Origin: Chroococcidiopsidaceae cyanobacterium CP_BM_RX_35
GTDB taxonomy: Bacteria > Cyanobacteriota > Cyanobacteriia > Cyanobacteriales > Chroococcidiopsidaceae
Length of the DNA stretch: 7,114 nucleotides
NCBI GenBank assembly: GCA_019242465.1
Contig: JAFAVL010000208.1
Span: 1-7,114, forward strand
Direction: 5' to 3'
Position numbers and translations under genes: made by a program. This document shows positions 1 to 7,110 of the stretch, piece by piece. The notes beneath the pieces were generated by a model, which was not told the origin of the DNA, ran no database searches, and saw only the letters and a program-made list of their open reading frames with translations. Positions within the stretch are counted from its first letter, which is position 1. The number at the start of each line of letters is the position of its first letter.

Positions 1-2918
1 CTAGCTTTAATACATAATTCGGGTGCAATCGCTTTAGGCAGGTAGGATTTGGAAATCTCGATAGCCCTGCGTATATCAGCGATATTCGTGCCAGCCATAA
101 TCAAGTGAGACGATTCTGAGGCGGAGTGCAAGCGGAAACTTGCCAGAAGTTCAGGTTCGTACCAAACCGGGTAATGTGCGGCAATTCGCTTCCACATCTC
201 CCAATCTGCAGCAGAGCGTGCTTGTGGACAAAATCCTCCCAATTCCTCATAGGTGCTACGTCTGACTATAATAGAGGGAAACTGAACCCGTTGCATTGTA
301 GCAATTAGCTCTAGCCAGTCTGAAAGAACGCCAGGTGTTTCCCTTTCAAGTAGAGACAAGACTAGACAATCATCCTTCTCATCTATGTAGCTATGGCGGC
401 AGAATGCTGCTCCAACAGTTGGCTCTTTCCCGGAGGCTTCCTGCAAGCATTTGTAGAAACCCTTTAGCACAAGATCGTCTTGATGTAGGATGTGAACCCA
501 ATGACCGCGTGCCCGCTGAATACAAGCGTTCCAATTAGCAACAATGCCAAGATTGCGGGACTGCCTGTAGAACTGAACCCGTCCTCTACTAATTTCATTA
601 ACAATAGTTTCGGGGTCATTCTGAGTTGAGCAGTCGTCTACCACCTCAATCTGCATTTCGTCAACTCCAAGCTCTTGCTCTAAGACACTTCTAAGAGTCT
701 TTTCCAAATACTTGAGGTTAGGGTTATATGTTGGTATCATTACAGACACCAATGGTCTGTAACTGCTTTCCGATACACAGTTGATAGGTGGATACTCAAT
801 CCGCTGTAGTTCTGATTGTGTTTGCGGGCAGAGATTCAATTCCGTTAAGCCCATTGCTAGCGATCTGTTGTGCTGAAGCAATGTCTGCTCTGCCCATAGT
901 ATTTCCTGCTGATGGTAGAGCTTATAGTGTAGTTTGATGATTTTAGCCAGCTGAAGAGCTTGACCAGATGGAACACTACTGAGGTTTTGCTGCCTCGAAC
1001 CACTAGGATGCTGCCTGTAGTAAAGGTATGATTTTACCAAGCGATGGCCCTGCCAGCCTTTTTCATAGACTGAGATCCAAAACTCCCAGTCTTCCCATCC
1101 AATCTCCATGACTTTCTTGAAGCCACCGACTAAATCGTAAATCTCCCTTCTAAATAGGGATGTAACAGTTGCTTGATTAGATCTTAAGAACCGTTCTGGG
1201 TCAAAATCTCCGTGGCTTACTAAATCATGCTTAACACCAAACATTTGTATGTCGGTGTATACGAAGCCAACGCTAGAGTCTTCTATTAAAACTGCTACCG
1301 TTTCTTCAAGAAAATTAGAATGAATTTTATCATCAGCATCTAAGAACAAAATAAATTGACCTGAAGAATGCTTAAAACCGAAATTTCTTGAGCTAACAAC
1401 ACCACTATTTTGTTTTTCTAAGAGCCGTAAATTTTTATGACTATAAAATTCAATTAAATCCCTTGCTACTTCGCTAGTGTTATCTGGACTACCATCATTT
1501 ACAATAATGCACTCCCAATTTTGGTAGGTTTGATTAACAACACTCTTGACTGCTTCTGGTAGAAATTGAGCATATTTATAACAAGGAATAACAACGGAAA
1601 CTAGAGGTTGAAAGTGAGTTCCAGCTTTTACTAATAGATTGTTTACTTGTTGATTATCTATCTGGTTGTCAATAGAGTTTCTTTCTTGGTTTCTGTCTAT
1701 TATTTCTGAATTTTCCTCTGTAACTTCTGAGTATGACTTGCTTCTTGAAATACCATTAATGATTGATAATATTTCTGATGATTCTGACGTTTGTCCAACT
1801 AGACAAAAAGCTATATCTGCCAAACCATAGTCTTTCTTAAGAAGAAAAGCTAAATCTAGATTTTTTTCTAAAACACTATTGCCGTGAGGAATATTTTTGA
1901 GTTGTTCAAAAATCTGTATTGCTCTATCACGCTCACCCGTTAGCCAAAGTGCTACAGCTAAATTATTTAGAGCTTCAATTCCTTCGGCATTATGTTCTAG
2001 TGCTAGTTGGTACTCATTAACAGCCATTTGGGGTACGGGAATATTTGCTGTTAGCATCGTATTGCCGAAATCTAAGTAGGCACTGTAAAATGCCTTTTGT
2101 TTATTGTTACAGTAATATATTTCTGGATATAGCTCAAGAATTGAATATTTACTCCTCATCTTGAGTAGTAGACTAACTGTTTCAGGTACAACCTTATTAT
2201 GCTTTCCTGTAGATGCTCCTTTTTCATGTATTCTATATTTAAATAATTTCTCATCTATAAATTTAAAATTTAGGAAAAGAGCAGATTTGATCCAGAAGTG
2301 GTAGTCTGAAGCAAATCCAGTTTCAAAACCACCCATTACCTCAATAGACTTGCGTTTCATCATGACAGCGGGATGAGCAATAAAGTTAATCTTAAATAAC
2401 TTCCTGAGTAGATTTAATTTGTTAAATTTTAAGCATTCTTCAAATCTGAAGTCCGAACTTAAACGATTACCCTTTGCATCAATGTGATAACCATCGGAAA
2501 ATACAATATCTATTTCCGGGTTAGATTCGAACACGTCAACCTGTTTCTCTAATTTGTCAGGCAAATAAATATCATCTGCACCTATAAAACAAACAAGTTC
2601 GGCTGTGGTTAGCCTCAAACTTCTCTTAAGAAGTTCATCAAATGCATCTAGATTTCTACCTATGTTTCCCTGATAAACATATTTAATTCTGCTGTCATTT
2701 AAATAACTACGTATTAAACGACCAGTATCATCAGTTGATCCATCATCCAATATCAAATACTCAAAATTTGTAAAACTTTGTTCTAGTACAGAAACAATCT
2801 GCTCTTCTATATACTGTTCTCCATTATAAACGTAACAAATGATTGATATTTTAGGTTCAACCAATTGACCGTTATTTAATTTGATTGATTTTAGTTCTCC
2901 ATTGAATTCAGTCTTCAT
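1..2918 (-). CDS. Giant tri-modular family 2 glycosyltransferase with TPR-like region (3' end beyond window)
   Basis: The frame stays open from ATG 2918 to the left edge, giving at least 972 residues with no stop seen. Three GT-A (GT2) domains are visible. Domain A (about 22-240) has DDGS at 58-61, GADD at 113-116 and a candidate base Asp205 in SDYHFW. Domain B (about 437-660) has NDGS at 474-477, DADD at 527-530 and Asp610 in WEDWEFW. Domain C (from about 720) has DDCS at 761-764, HQDD at 812-815 and Asp905 in ADWEMW. Each therefore keeps the nucleotide-binding, metal-binding (DxD-like) and acidic base positions of inverting GT2 enzymes, so all three look active. Between A and B lie a TPR-like stretch (about 290-350) and a Ser/Glu/Asn/Gln-rich linker (about 376-436). 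No signal peptide or membrane segment is seen, so it is probably cytosolic. The start is the first ATG after an in-frame TAA (2979-2981) and has GGGAG nine bases upstream. Donor and acceptor sugars cannot be read from the sequence. The half nearest the start is much more AT-rich than the rest. Confidence 0.93.
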   Translation of the reverse strand, partial: MKTEFNGELKSIKLNNGQLVEPKISIICYVYNGEQYIEEQIVSVLEQSFTNFEYLILDDGSTDDTGRLIRSYLNDSRIKYVYQGNIGRNLDAFDELLKRSLRLTTAELVCFIGADDIYLPDKLEKQVDVFESNPEIDIVFSDGYHIDAKGNRLSSDFRFEECLKFNKLNLLRKLFKINFIAHPAVMMKRKSIEVMGGFETGFASDYHFWIKSALFLNFKFIDEKLFKYRIHEKGASTGKHNKVVPETVSLLLKMRSKYSILELYPEIYYCNNKQKAFYSAYLDFGNTMLTANIPVPQMAVNEYQLALEHNAEGIEALNNLAVALWLTGERDRAIQIFEQLKNIPHGNSVLEKNLDLAFLLKKDYGLADIAFCLVGQTSESSEILSIINGISRSKSYSEVTEENSEIIDRNQERNSIDNQIDNQQVNNLLVKAGTHFQPLVSVVIPCYKYAQFLPEAVKSVVNQTYQNWECIIVNDGSPDNTSEVARDLIEFYSHKNLRLLEKQNSGVVSSRNFGFKHSSGQFILFLDADDKIHSNFLEETVAVLIEDSSVGFVYTDIQMFGVKHDLVSHGDFDPERFLRSNQATVTSLFRREIYDLVGGFKKVMEIGWEDWEFWISVYEKGWQGHRLVKSYLYYRQHPSGSRQQNLSSVPSGQALQLAKIIKLHYKLYHQQEILWAEQTLLQHNRSLAMGLTELNLCPQTQSELQRIEYPPINCVSESSYRPLVSVMIPTYNPNLKYLEKTLRSVLEQELGVDEMQIEVVDDCSTQNDPETIVNEISRGRVQFYRQSRNLGIVANWNACIQRARGHWVHILHQDDLVLKGFYKCLQEASGKEPTVGAAFCRHSYIDEKDDCLVLSLLERETPGVLSDWLELIATMQRVQFPSIIVRRSTYEELGGFCPQARSAADWEMWKRIAAHYPVWYEPELLASFRLHSASESSHLIMAGTNIADIRRAIEISKSYLPKAIAPELCIKA

Positions 2919-2927
2919 TTTTCTTGT

Positions 2928-2932
2928 CTCCC
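2928..2932 (-). promoter_or_regulatory. Ribosome binding site of the glycosyltransferase gene
   Basis: On the minus strand this reads GGGAG, nine bases before the ATG at 2918. It supports that ATG as the start, because the frame is open further upstream as far as a TAA at 2979-2981 inside the end of the aminotransferase gene and no other ATG lies between. The 40-base gap holding it shows no hairpin, so read-through from the aminotransferase gene is likely. Confidence 0.6.
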
Positions 2933-2958
2933 AGATACAACGTAATAATGTAAACTTA

Positions 2959-4173
2959 CTAAGGTCTAATTTGTGAAGTTAAACAAGCCATTTTAAGATG
3001 CTTGATTACACGATCTTGTTCATTAGTACTCATTTGATGAAATAGTGGTAATATAACGCTTTTCTCTTGTGCTCTTTCGCTTTGATTGAGGTGCTCGCAG
3101 GTTCCTAAAAGGGGATTACAACTGTCTTCCTTACTACAACGCCAAGCTTTGCTCTGATAGGCTAGTTCTCGATGAGTGCACATGATTCCGCGTCGCGTGG
3201 CAACTCCAGCATCTAGCATTACCTGCATAACTTGTTGCTGGTCGCACCTATCTGGTAGACGTACGCAGTAGCCCTGCCAATTACTCCTTACCACAGCTGA
3301 TTCTGTAGGTGTTTTCAGTCCAGACACACTTGTTAACCCTTCTCGATACCGCTCGGCTAGAAAGCGGCGTCGTTCCACAATCTTTGGTAAGCGTTTAAGT
3401 TGTTCGCGTCCAACTGCTGCTTGGATGTCAGTCATGCGGTAGTTATAACCTAAAATTGGGTAGGACTCGAAGATAACTTGTTTGGCTTTGTGACGCACGG
3501 TATCGGGTACGCTCATTCCGTGCTGCCGCCAAAGGCGAAATTGTTTGTCCCATCCGGGGCTAGCTGTGGTTAACATCCCACCGTCGCCCGTTGTAATTAC
3601 CTTACGGGGGTGAAAAGAAAAGCAGGCGATATCTCCATGCGGCTTGCCAATTTTCTCCCATTGCCCATTCCAGAGAATTTCACTGCCGATCGCACAGGCT
3701 GCATCTTCAATCACTGGTAACTGATAGCGGCGGGCAATATCTAAAATAGCTTTAAGTTCGCAAGGCATTCCCATCTGGTGGACCACGAGGATAGCACGAG
3801 TGCGATCGCTAATCCCTTCTTCAATTAACACTGGATTAATGTTGTATGTTTGCGGTTCAACATCCACAAACACAGGTATTGCGCTACAGTAGCGGATGCT
3901 ATTAGCAGTTGCAATATAAGAATGGCTGACAGTAATCACCTCATCTCCAGGTTGTACACCCACCGCTAAAAGTGCTAGGTGCAATGCTGAGGTGCAATTG
4001 GAAACAGCACAAGCATACTTTGCCCCAACATATGCGGCGAACTCTTGCTCAAAGGCAGCGACTTCCGGTCCCTGTGTCACCCAACCGGACAAGATCGCTC
4101 TTCTTGTAGCCTCTGTCTCTGGTTCACCAAGCCAAGGTTTAGTAATTGGAATAAACTGTATCTCCTCAGACAT
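2959..4173 (-). CDS. DegT/DnrJ/EryC1/StrS-family PLP-dependent sugar aminotransferase
   Basis: This 404-residue protein is of usual family length. The family transfers an amino group, usually from glutamate, to a keto nucleotide sugar in the cytosol using pyridoxal phosphate. Visible marks in order: the N-terminal substrate-entry motif GWVTQGPEVAAFE (30-42), the cofactor-pocket segment SNCTSALHLAL (58-68), IEDAA with Asp157 that should pair with the pyridine nitrogen, and FSFHPRK with Ser186 and the Schiff-base Lys191 followed by TTGDGGM. Further on come the conserved GYNYRMTDIQAAVG (242-255) and a C-terminal LPLFHQMS. It starts within the last eight bases of the epimerase gene (ATGTCTGA shared), with AAGGAA seven bases upstream, so translation of the two is probably coupled. 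The exact sugar and the aminated carbon cannot be told from sequence. The C-terminal part carries a cluster of cysteines (332, 346, 352, 359). A HIP1 octamer lies inside the gene. Family assignment is near certain; substrate is open. Confidence 0.95.
   Translation of the reverse strand: MSEEIQFIPITKPWLGEPETEATRRAILSGWVTQGPEVAAFEQEFAAYVGAKYACAVSNCTSALHLALLAVGVQPGDEVITVSHSYIATANSIRYCSAIPVFVDVEPQTYNINPVLIEEGISDRTRAILVVHQMGMPCELKAILDIARRYQLPVIEDAACAIGSEILWNGQWEKIGKPHGDIACFSFHPRKVITTGDGGMLTTASPGWDKQFRLWRQHGMSVPDTVRHKAKQVIFESYPILGYNYRMTDIQAAVGREQLKRLPKIVERRRFLAERYREGLTSVSGLKTPTESAVVRSNWQGYCVRLPDRCDQQQVMQVMLDAGVATRRGIMCTHRELAYQSKAWRCSKEDSCNPLLGTCEHLNQSERAQEKSVILPLFHQMSTNEQDRVIKHLKMACLTSQIRP
3802..3809. 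repeat. HIP1 octamer palindrome (GCGATCGC)
   Basis: A perfect GCGATCGC palindrome lies inside the aminotransferase coding sequence. HIP1 is strongly over-represented in many cyanobacterial genomes, so it points to a cyanobacterial host. A near match, CCGATCGC, occurs around base 3688. One perfect copy in about 7 kb is below the density of HIP1-rich genomes, so the weight is modest. Confidence 0.6.
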
Positions 4174-5143
4174 TGCTCATTTCCTTAACCTGTTTTTTTT
4201 GTTCGTACCACCAATTAACTAACCGACGCAGCCCCTCTTCCAAAGATATCTGTGCCTCAAAGCCCAATAACTGCTGGGCTTTGCCGATGTTTGCAAGGCG
4301 GCGTTGTACCGAGTTAACTCTACGTTCTGGGCCATATTCCGGCTTTAGCTCAGACCCCATCACCTTTGCCAAACTGTAGGCTAGTTCATTCAGACTGGTT
4401 TCCACGCCGCTAGCAACGTTGAATACTTCATCTGTGACATCTGCTTTGGCAGCTAAGATGTTGGCTCTCGCAATATCCTCGATGTACACAAAATCCATTG
4501 TTTGCTTACCATCGCCGAAGATTAGTAGCTGCTGTCCTATGGCAATGCGCTCCATCCAACGAATCAGTACTTCGGTATAAACACCGTACATATCCATACG
4601 GGGACCGTAGACATTGAAGTAACGTAATGCAACGTAGTCTAGCCCGTACATCTCATAGAAACTGCGTAATAGCCCCTCATTAAAGGTCTTAGCTGCTCCG
4701 TAGAGTGTACGGTTGTTGTAAGGATGGTGACCTTCACTGATGGGAAATTCCTCTGCCATGCCGTAAACTGAAGCCGAGGATGCTGCGATCACTTTTTTCA
4801 CTTCAGCTTTCACAGCTGCTTCCAATACATTAAATGTGCCATCTACTAGCACTTCCAATGCTAGACGGGGCTCCTCAGCACACTGAGTGATACGGATAGC
4901 GGCTTGGTGGAAGACTACATCCACACCTTGCATTACTTCGGCTAGAAGTTTTCGATCTCGGATATCACCTTCAACAATTTTCACAGAGCCATGGTCTAAC
5001 ACACAAGTCAAGTTTTCATGCCTTCCACGAACAAAGTTGTCGAAGACAACCACTTCCTCAGTTGTCCCTTCTCTGACTAGCAGATCGACAATGTGAGAAC
5101 CAACTAAACCAGCACCACCTGTAACTAAAACTCGGTTATGCAT
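4166..5143 (-). CDS. NAD-dependent nucleotide-sugar epimerase/dehydratase (extended SDR family)
   Basis: The protein has 325 residues when started at ATG 5143. Extended SDRs of this kind bind NAD(P) and epimerise or dehydrate a nucleotide sugar through a keto intermediate. Seen here: the Rossmann motif TGGAGLVGS (8-16), an acidic residue at the end of strand 2 (VVFDN, Asp35), GDIRD (59-63), the catalytic serine region ASSASVYG (121-128) and the YGAAK pair Tyr148/Lys152. Further on are RYFNVYGPR (174-182) and DFVYIEDIA (217-225), both typical of UDP-glucose 4-epimerase-like enzymes. The frame is open upstream to 5194, but those 17 codons would overlap the acyltransferase gene and precede the nucleotide-binding strand, which normally begins within a few residues of the start. 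ATG 5143 leaves 13 bases after the acyltransferase stop, and GAGAGAG lies just upstream. Close relatives act on UDP-glucose, UDP-GlcNAc or UDP-glucuronate; I cannot choose among them. With the aminotransferase downstream it probably supplies the precursor of an amino sugar. Confidence 0.93.
   Translation of the reverse strand: MHNRVLVTGGAGLVGSHIVDLLVREGTTEEVVVFDNFVRGRHENLTCVLDHGSVKIVEGDIRDRKLLAEVMQGVDVVFHQAAIRITQCAEEPRLALEVLVDGTFNVLEAAVKAEVKKVIAASSASVYGMAEEFPISEGHHPYNNRTLYGAAKTFNEGLLRSFYEMYGLDYVALRYFNVYGPRMDMYGVYTEVLIRWMERIAIGQQLLIFGDGKQTMDFVYIEDIARANILAAKADVTDEVFNVASGVETSLNELAYSLAKVMGSELKPEYGPERRVNSVQRRLANIGKAQQLLGFEAQISLEEGLRRLVNWWYEQKKQVKEMSNV
4181..4186 (-). promoter_or_regulatory. Ribosome binding site of the aminotransferase gene, inside the epimerase gene
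   Basis: On the minus strand this reads AAGGAA, seven bases before the ATG at 4173. It lies within the final codons of the epimerase gene, whose stop codon is inside the aminotransferase start region. This is the clearest Shine-Dalgarno sequence in the window and fixes the aminotransferase start. Confidence 0.75.
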
Positions 5144-5156
5144 ATTCTTACTCTCT

Positions 5157-6041
5157 CTAGCTCTCCGAATTAAAATCTTTCCGCCAACGCACAAACCGAG
5201 CTGGGCTACCAGCTACCATAGCAAAATCAGGGATGTCTTTAGTTACAACTGAGCCCAAAGCGATAAACGTGCCATTACCAATCTGTAGCTCAGAGGACAC
5301 AGTTGCATTTGGACCAATCCAAACATCATTGCCGATTACAGTACTGCCAGCAATTACAGCGCTAGCGGCTATCTCACAGCGGCATCCAACACTCACATTG
5401 TGAGCAATTTGTACCAGAGCATCTATCTTGGTATCCTTCCCTATTTCAGTAAAACCACCAAAGACATTACGTGCTACGTGAGTGTTAGCTTGAATCTCAA
5501 CTTTGTCATGGAGCAGCACACCTCCAGCATGAGGAACAACAATATGGTCACCATTTACATATTTCGGCTCGAAGCCTTCTCCTCCAATGACTGCTCCAGA
5601 ACGAATGACAACTTCTTCACCAATTATTGATCGCTCTAGAATCACTGCATTCGGCTCAACAATACTGCCACGACCGATACGAACATTTTTCGGAGCCACA
5701 TACGCTCTTTCATGTACAATAGCCTCAGTCGATATGTCAGAGTCAAAGTTAACCCAATAAAAATTAGTCTGCTTAAATAGATAATGGTGAATTTTGTAGA
5801 AGGTACTTTGAGGATCCTTGCATACAGCAATGCCTAGATCTTCAGGTAACTGTGTCGCAATTTCTGGTTTTGTAACTACACAACTAATATGAGAATTTGT
5901 AACGACTTTATCAAGATAATTTTGATCGTATAGTACCACGAGCATTCTACACGAGTTATGTGAAAGTAGTCCCAGAGAATGAAACTCTCCATCATGTATG
6001 ATGCTCATCTGCATTAGATTACTAATTTGTGAAAGTTCCAT
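5157..6041 (-). CDS. LpxD-like left-handed beta-helix (hexapeptide) acyltransferase
   Basis: The protein has 294 residues. Residues 1 to about 95 resemble a short version of the uridine-binding N-terminal domain of LpxD (UDP-3-O-acylglucosamine N-acyltransferase), ending in a DPQSTFYKIHHYLF-like helix. From about 103 to 270 runs a hexapeptide-repeat left-handed beta-helix, with LpxD-type marks VIGGEGFE (151-158), ANTHVAR (185-191) and IDALVQIAHN (206-215). His214 matches the catalytic histidine of LpxD. The C-terminus differs: GSVVTKDIPDFAMVAGSPAR (263-282) is the ending of sugar O/N-acetyltransferases, and the C-terminal helices of true LpxD are absent. It is therefore better read as a trimeric cytosolic acyltransferase for a nucleotide amino sugar than as lipid A LpxD; acetyl or hydroxyacyl donors are both possible. 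A TAG at 6045-6047 lies in frame two codons upstream, so ATG 6041 is the earliest possible start. No clear ribosome binding site is seen, which suggests coupling to the preceding gene 15 bases away. Confidence 0.9.
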   Translation of the reverse strand: MELSQISNLMQMSIIHDGEFHSLGLLSHNSCRMLVVLYDQNYLDKVVTNSHISCVVTKPEIATQLPEDLGIAVCKDPQSTFYKIHHYLFKQTNFYWVNFDSDISTEAIVHERAYVAPKNVRIGRGSIVEPNAVILERSIIGEEVVIRSGAVIGGEGFEPKYVNGDHIVVPHAGGVLLHDKVEIQANTHVARNVFGGFTEIGKDTKIDALVQIAHNVSVGCRCEIAASAVIAGSTVIGNDVWIGPNATVSSELQIGNGTFIALGSVVTKDIPDFAMVAGSPARFVRWRKDFNSES

Positions 6042-6056
6042 ATACTACTTATCTAT

Positions 6057-7094
6057 TTATACAAAAATCGGATCAATAAATTCTGCTTCCACTCCTTCCC
6101 ATTCCTCACAGGTAGTTGGCAATTTGGTTGAGCGAGAACGCCATAGCAATTCACCAACCTTTAATCCTCCCGCCTGTAATTTAACAATCGGTTCTGGTCC
6201 TATTGCTGAGGGAAGGATACCCATATGTCCTAACTTGGGTGCATCTATTGGCCATACAGGTATGTCAAGAGACCGGAAAGCAGTTCGATCTATATCACCC
6301 CACAATTGAGCAACTACCACTCCAGGCCAGCAATTAGCGATTATAGCTGCTTCTGTAGCAGATAGCACTGGTTTAAATCGAGGTTGCATAGCAACTAAAA
6401 TAACATCATACATTTTGCTTTTAGGAGCTGCTAATATGCTGTTAGTTGTGTCTACGCTAGCACCAACTATCATTAGACCACCTTCAATAAATGAGCTAAA
6501 AGGGTTATCACATAAAAACAAAATTTTGCTTGCATAAACGGCAATACCAGCATCAAGTAATAGCTTGATAGCCATAATCCCTAAAAATGAAAACACATCT
6601 ATAGCTGGATGACGTTCATTAATACCTGCAACTTTAATCCCACGTTGACGACAGGTTGCTATATCTATGTCATTTGATCTAAACTCCCATGCTTCGTACA
6701 TTAAGGAAATGACAGCTTCTGGCTTCATCCACGCAATCATTTCTGCATCAATAGGGCGTACATGACCACTATTGGTAACAATATCAGCTTGAGCTACAAT
6801 GTCTTGAGACTTATGAGTAACAATTTCTATACATCGATATATACCTGCTAATTCTGCCAGTTTTTGTGTCTGTGCTCTTACCTGCTCTAGCGTTCCATGA
6901 CGACTATTTTGGGTGAGAGCAAATACTTTCTTTGCTCCTGCCATTGCAGCTAGTATGGGAGTAATTACATACGCTCCGCTAGCAGCTTCTGTTAAGATAA
7001 CCATATTATTCAGGTTGAGATCGCAACACCGAATAGCTTTTTGCATAAGAATCATTAAACGTTGCAAGTTTAAACCAGGACGATTATCATTCAT
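6057..7094 (-). CDS. Uncharacterised two-domain Rossmann-like (probably NAD-binding) protein
   Basis: The protein has 345 residues from ATG 7094, which has GAGGG eleven bases upstream (7106-7110). The frame is open to the window edge, with a TTG at 7112, so a longer start beyond the window cannot be excluded. I do not recognise a named family. An N-terminal alpha/beta unit contains TEAASGAYVITPILA (35-49), an Ala/Gly-rich strand-turn-helix like a degenerate dinucleotide-binding loop, then SRHGT (64-68). VTNSGHVRPIDAEMI (106-120), EAWEFR (134-139) and GINERHP (157-163) follow. This arrangement recalls the NAD domain of 2-hydroxyacid dehydrogenases and S-adenosylhomocysteine hydrolase, in which a strand-end 'VTN-G' is followed by 'mi..mk..avi'. 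A second half begins with ILFLCDNPFSSFIEGGL (191-207). No membrane segment or signal peptide stands out. As first visible gene of the operon it is likely to act on the same nucleotide sugar or to modify a precursor; this is inference from context only. Confidence 0.82.
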   Translation of the reverse strand: MNDNRPGLNLQRLMILMQKAIRCCDLNLNNMVILTEAASGAYVITPILAAMAGAKKVFALTQNSRHGTLEQVRAQTQKLAELAGIYRCIEIVTHKSQDIVAQADIVTNSGHVRPIDAEMIAWMKPEAVISLMYEAWEFRSNDIDIATCRQRGIKVAGINERHPAIDVFSFLGIMAIKLLLDAGIAVYASKILFLCDNPFSSFIEGGLMIVGASVDTTNSILAAPKSKMYDVILVAMQPRFKPVLSATEAAIIANCWPGVVVAQLWGDIDRTAFRSLDIPVWPIDAPKLGHMGILPSAIGPEPIVKLQAGGLKVGELLWRSRSTKLPTTCEEWEGVEAEFIDPIFV

Positions 7095-7105
7095 TAGCAC
7101 TTCAA

Positions 7106-7110
7106 CCCTC
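7106..7110 (-). promoter_or_regulatory. Possible ribosome binding site of the Rossmann-like gene
   Basis: On the minus strand this reads GAGGG, eleven bases before ATG 7094. The spacing is at the long end, but it favours that ATG over the TTG at 7112, which sits at the window edge with no visible site. If the protein starts beyond the window, this is simply coding sequence. Confidence 0.4.

Noticed and set aside
126..538. Two plus-strand open frames of 60 and 67 codons
   Set aside because: Both lie opposite the third GT2 domain, whose motifs and continuous frame are convincing; the plus-strand products resemble nothing.
1..2918. Frameshift or gene split within the long glycosyltransferase frame
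   Set aside because: Motifs from all three domains (Asp205, 474-477, 527-530, Asp610, 761-764, 812-815, Asp905) fall in the same frame when positions are counted back from ATG 2918, and I found no internal stop.
2919..2958. Possible terminator or promoter between the aminotransferase and glycosyltransferase genes
   Set aside because: The 40-base gap shows no inverted repeat with a T-run and no clear -35/-10 pair; only a ribosome binding site can be supported.
3992..4222. Plus-strand open frame of 76 codons across the aminotransferase-epimerase junction
   Set aside because: It is a mirror frame of two well-supported minus-strand genes; composition and lack of motifs suggest it is not real.
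5642..5830. Minus-strand 62-codon frame inside the acyltransferase gene
   Set aside because: It is out of frame with the hexapeptide repeats that span the same bases; a shadow frame.
5157..6041. Calling the acyltransferase lpxD
   Set aside because: The core is LpxD-like, but the C-terminus is that of sugar acetyltransferases, the N-terminal domain is short and there is no lipid A gene nearby, so the symbol would mislead.
5998..6309. Plus-strand open frame of about 103 codons
   Set aside because: It lies antisense to the Rossmann-like gene and the start of the acyltransferase gene, its product shows no domain or motif, and the opposite strand carries clear coding signal.
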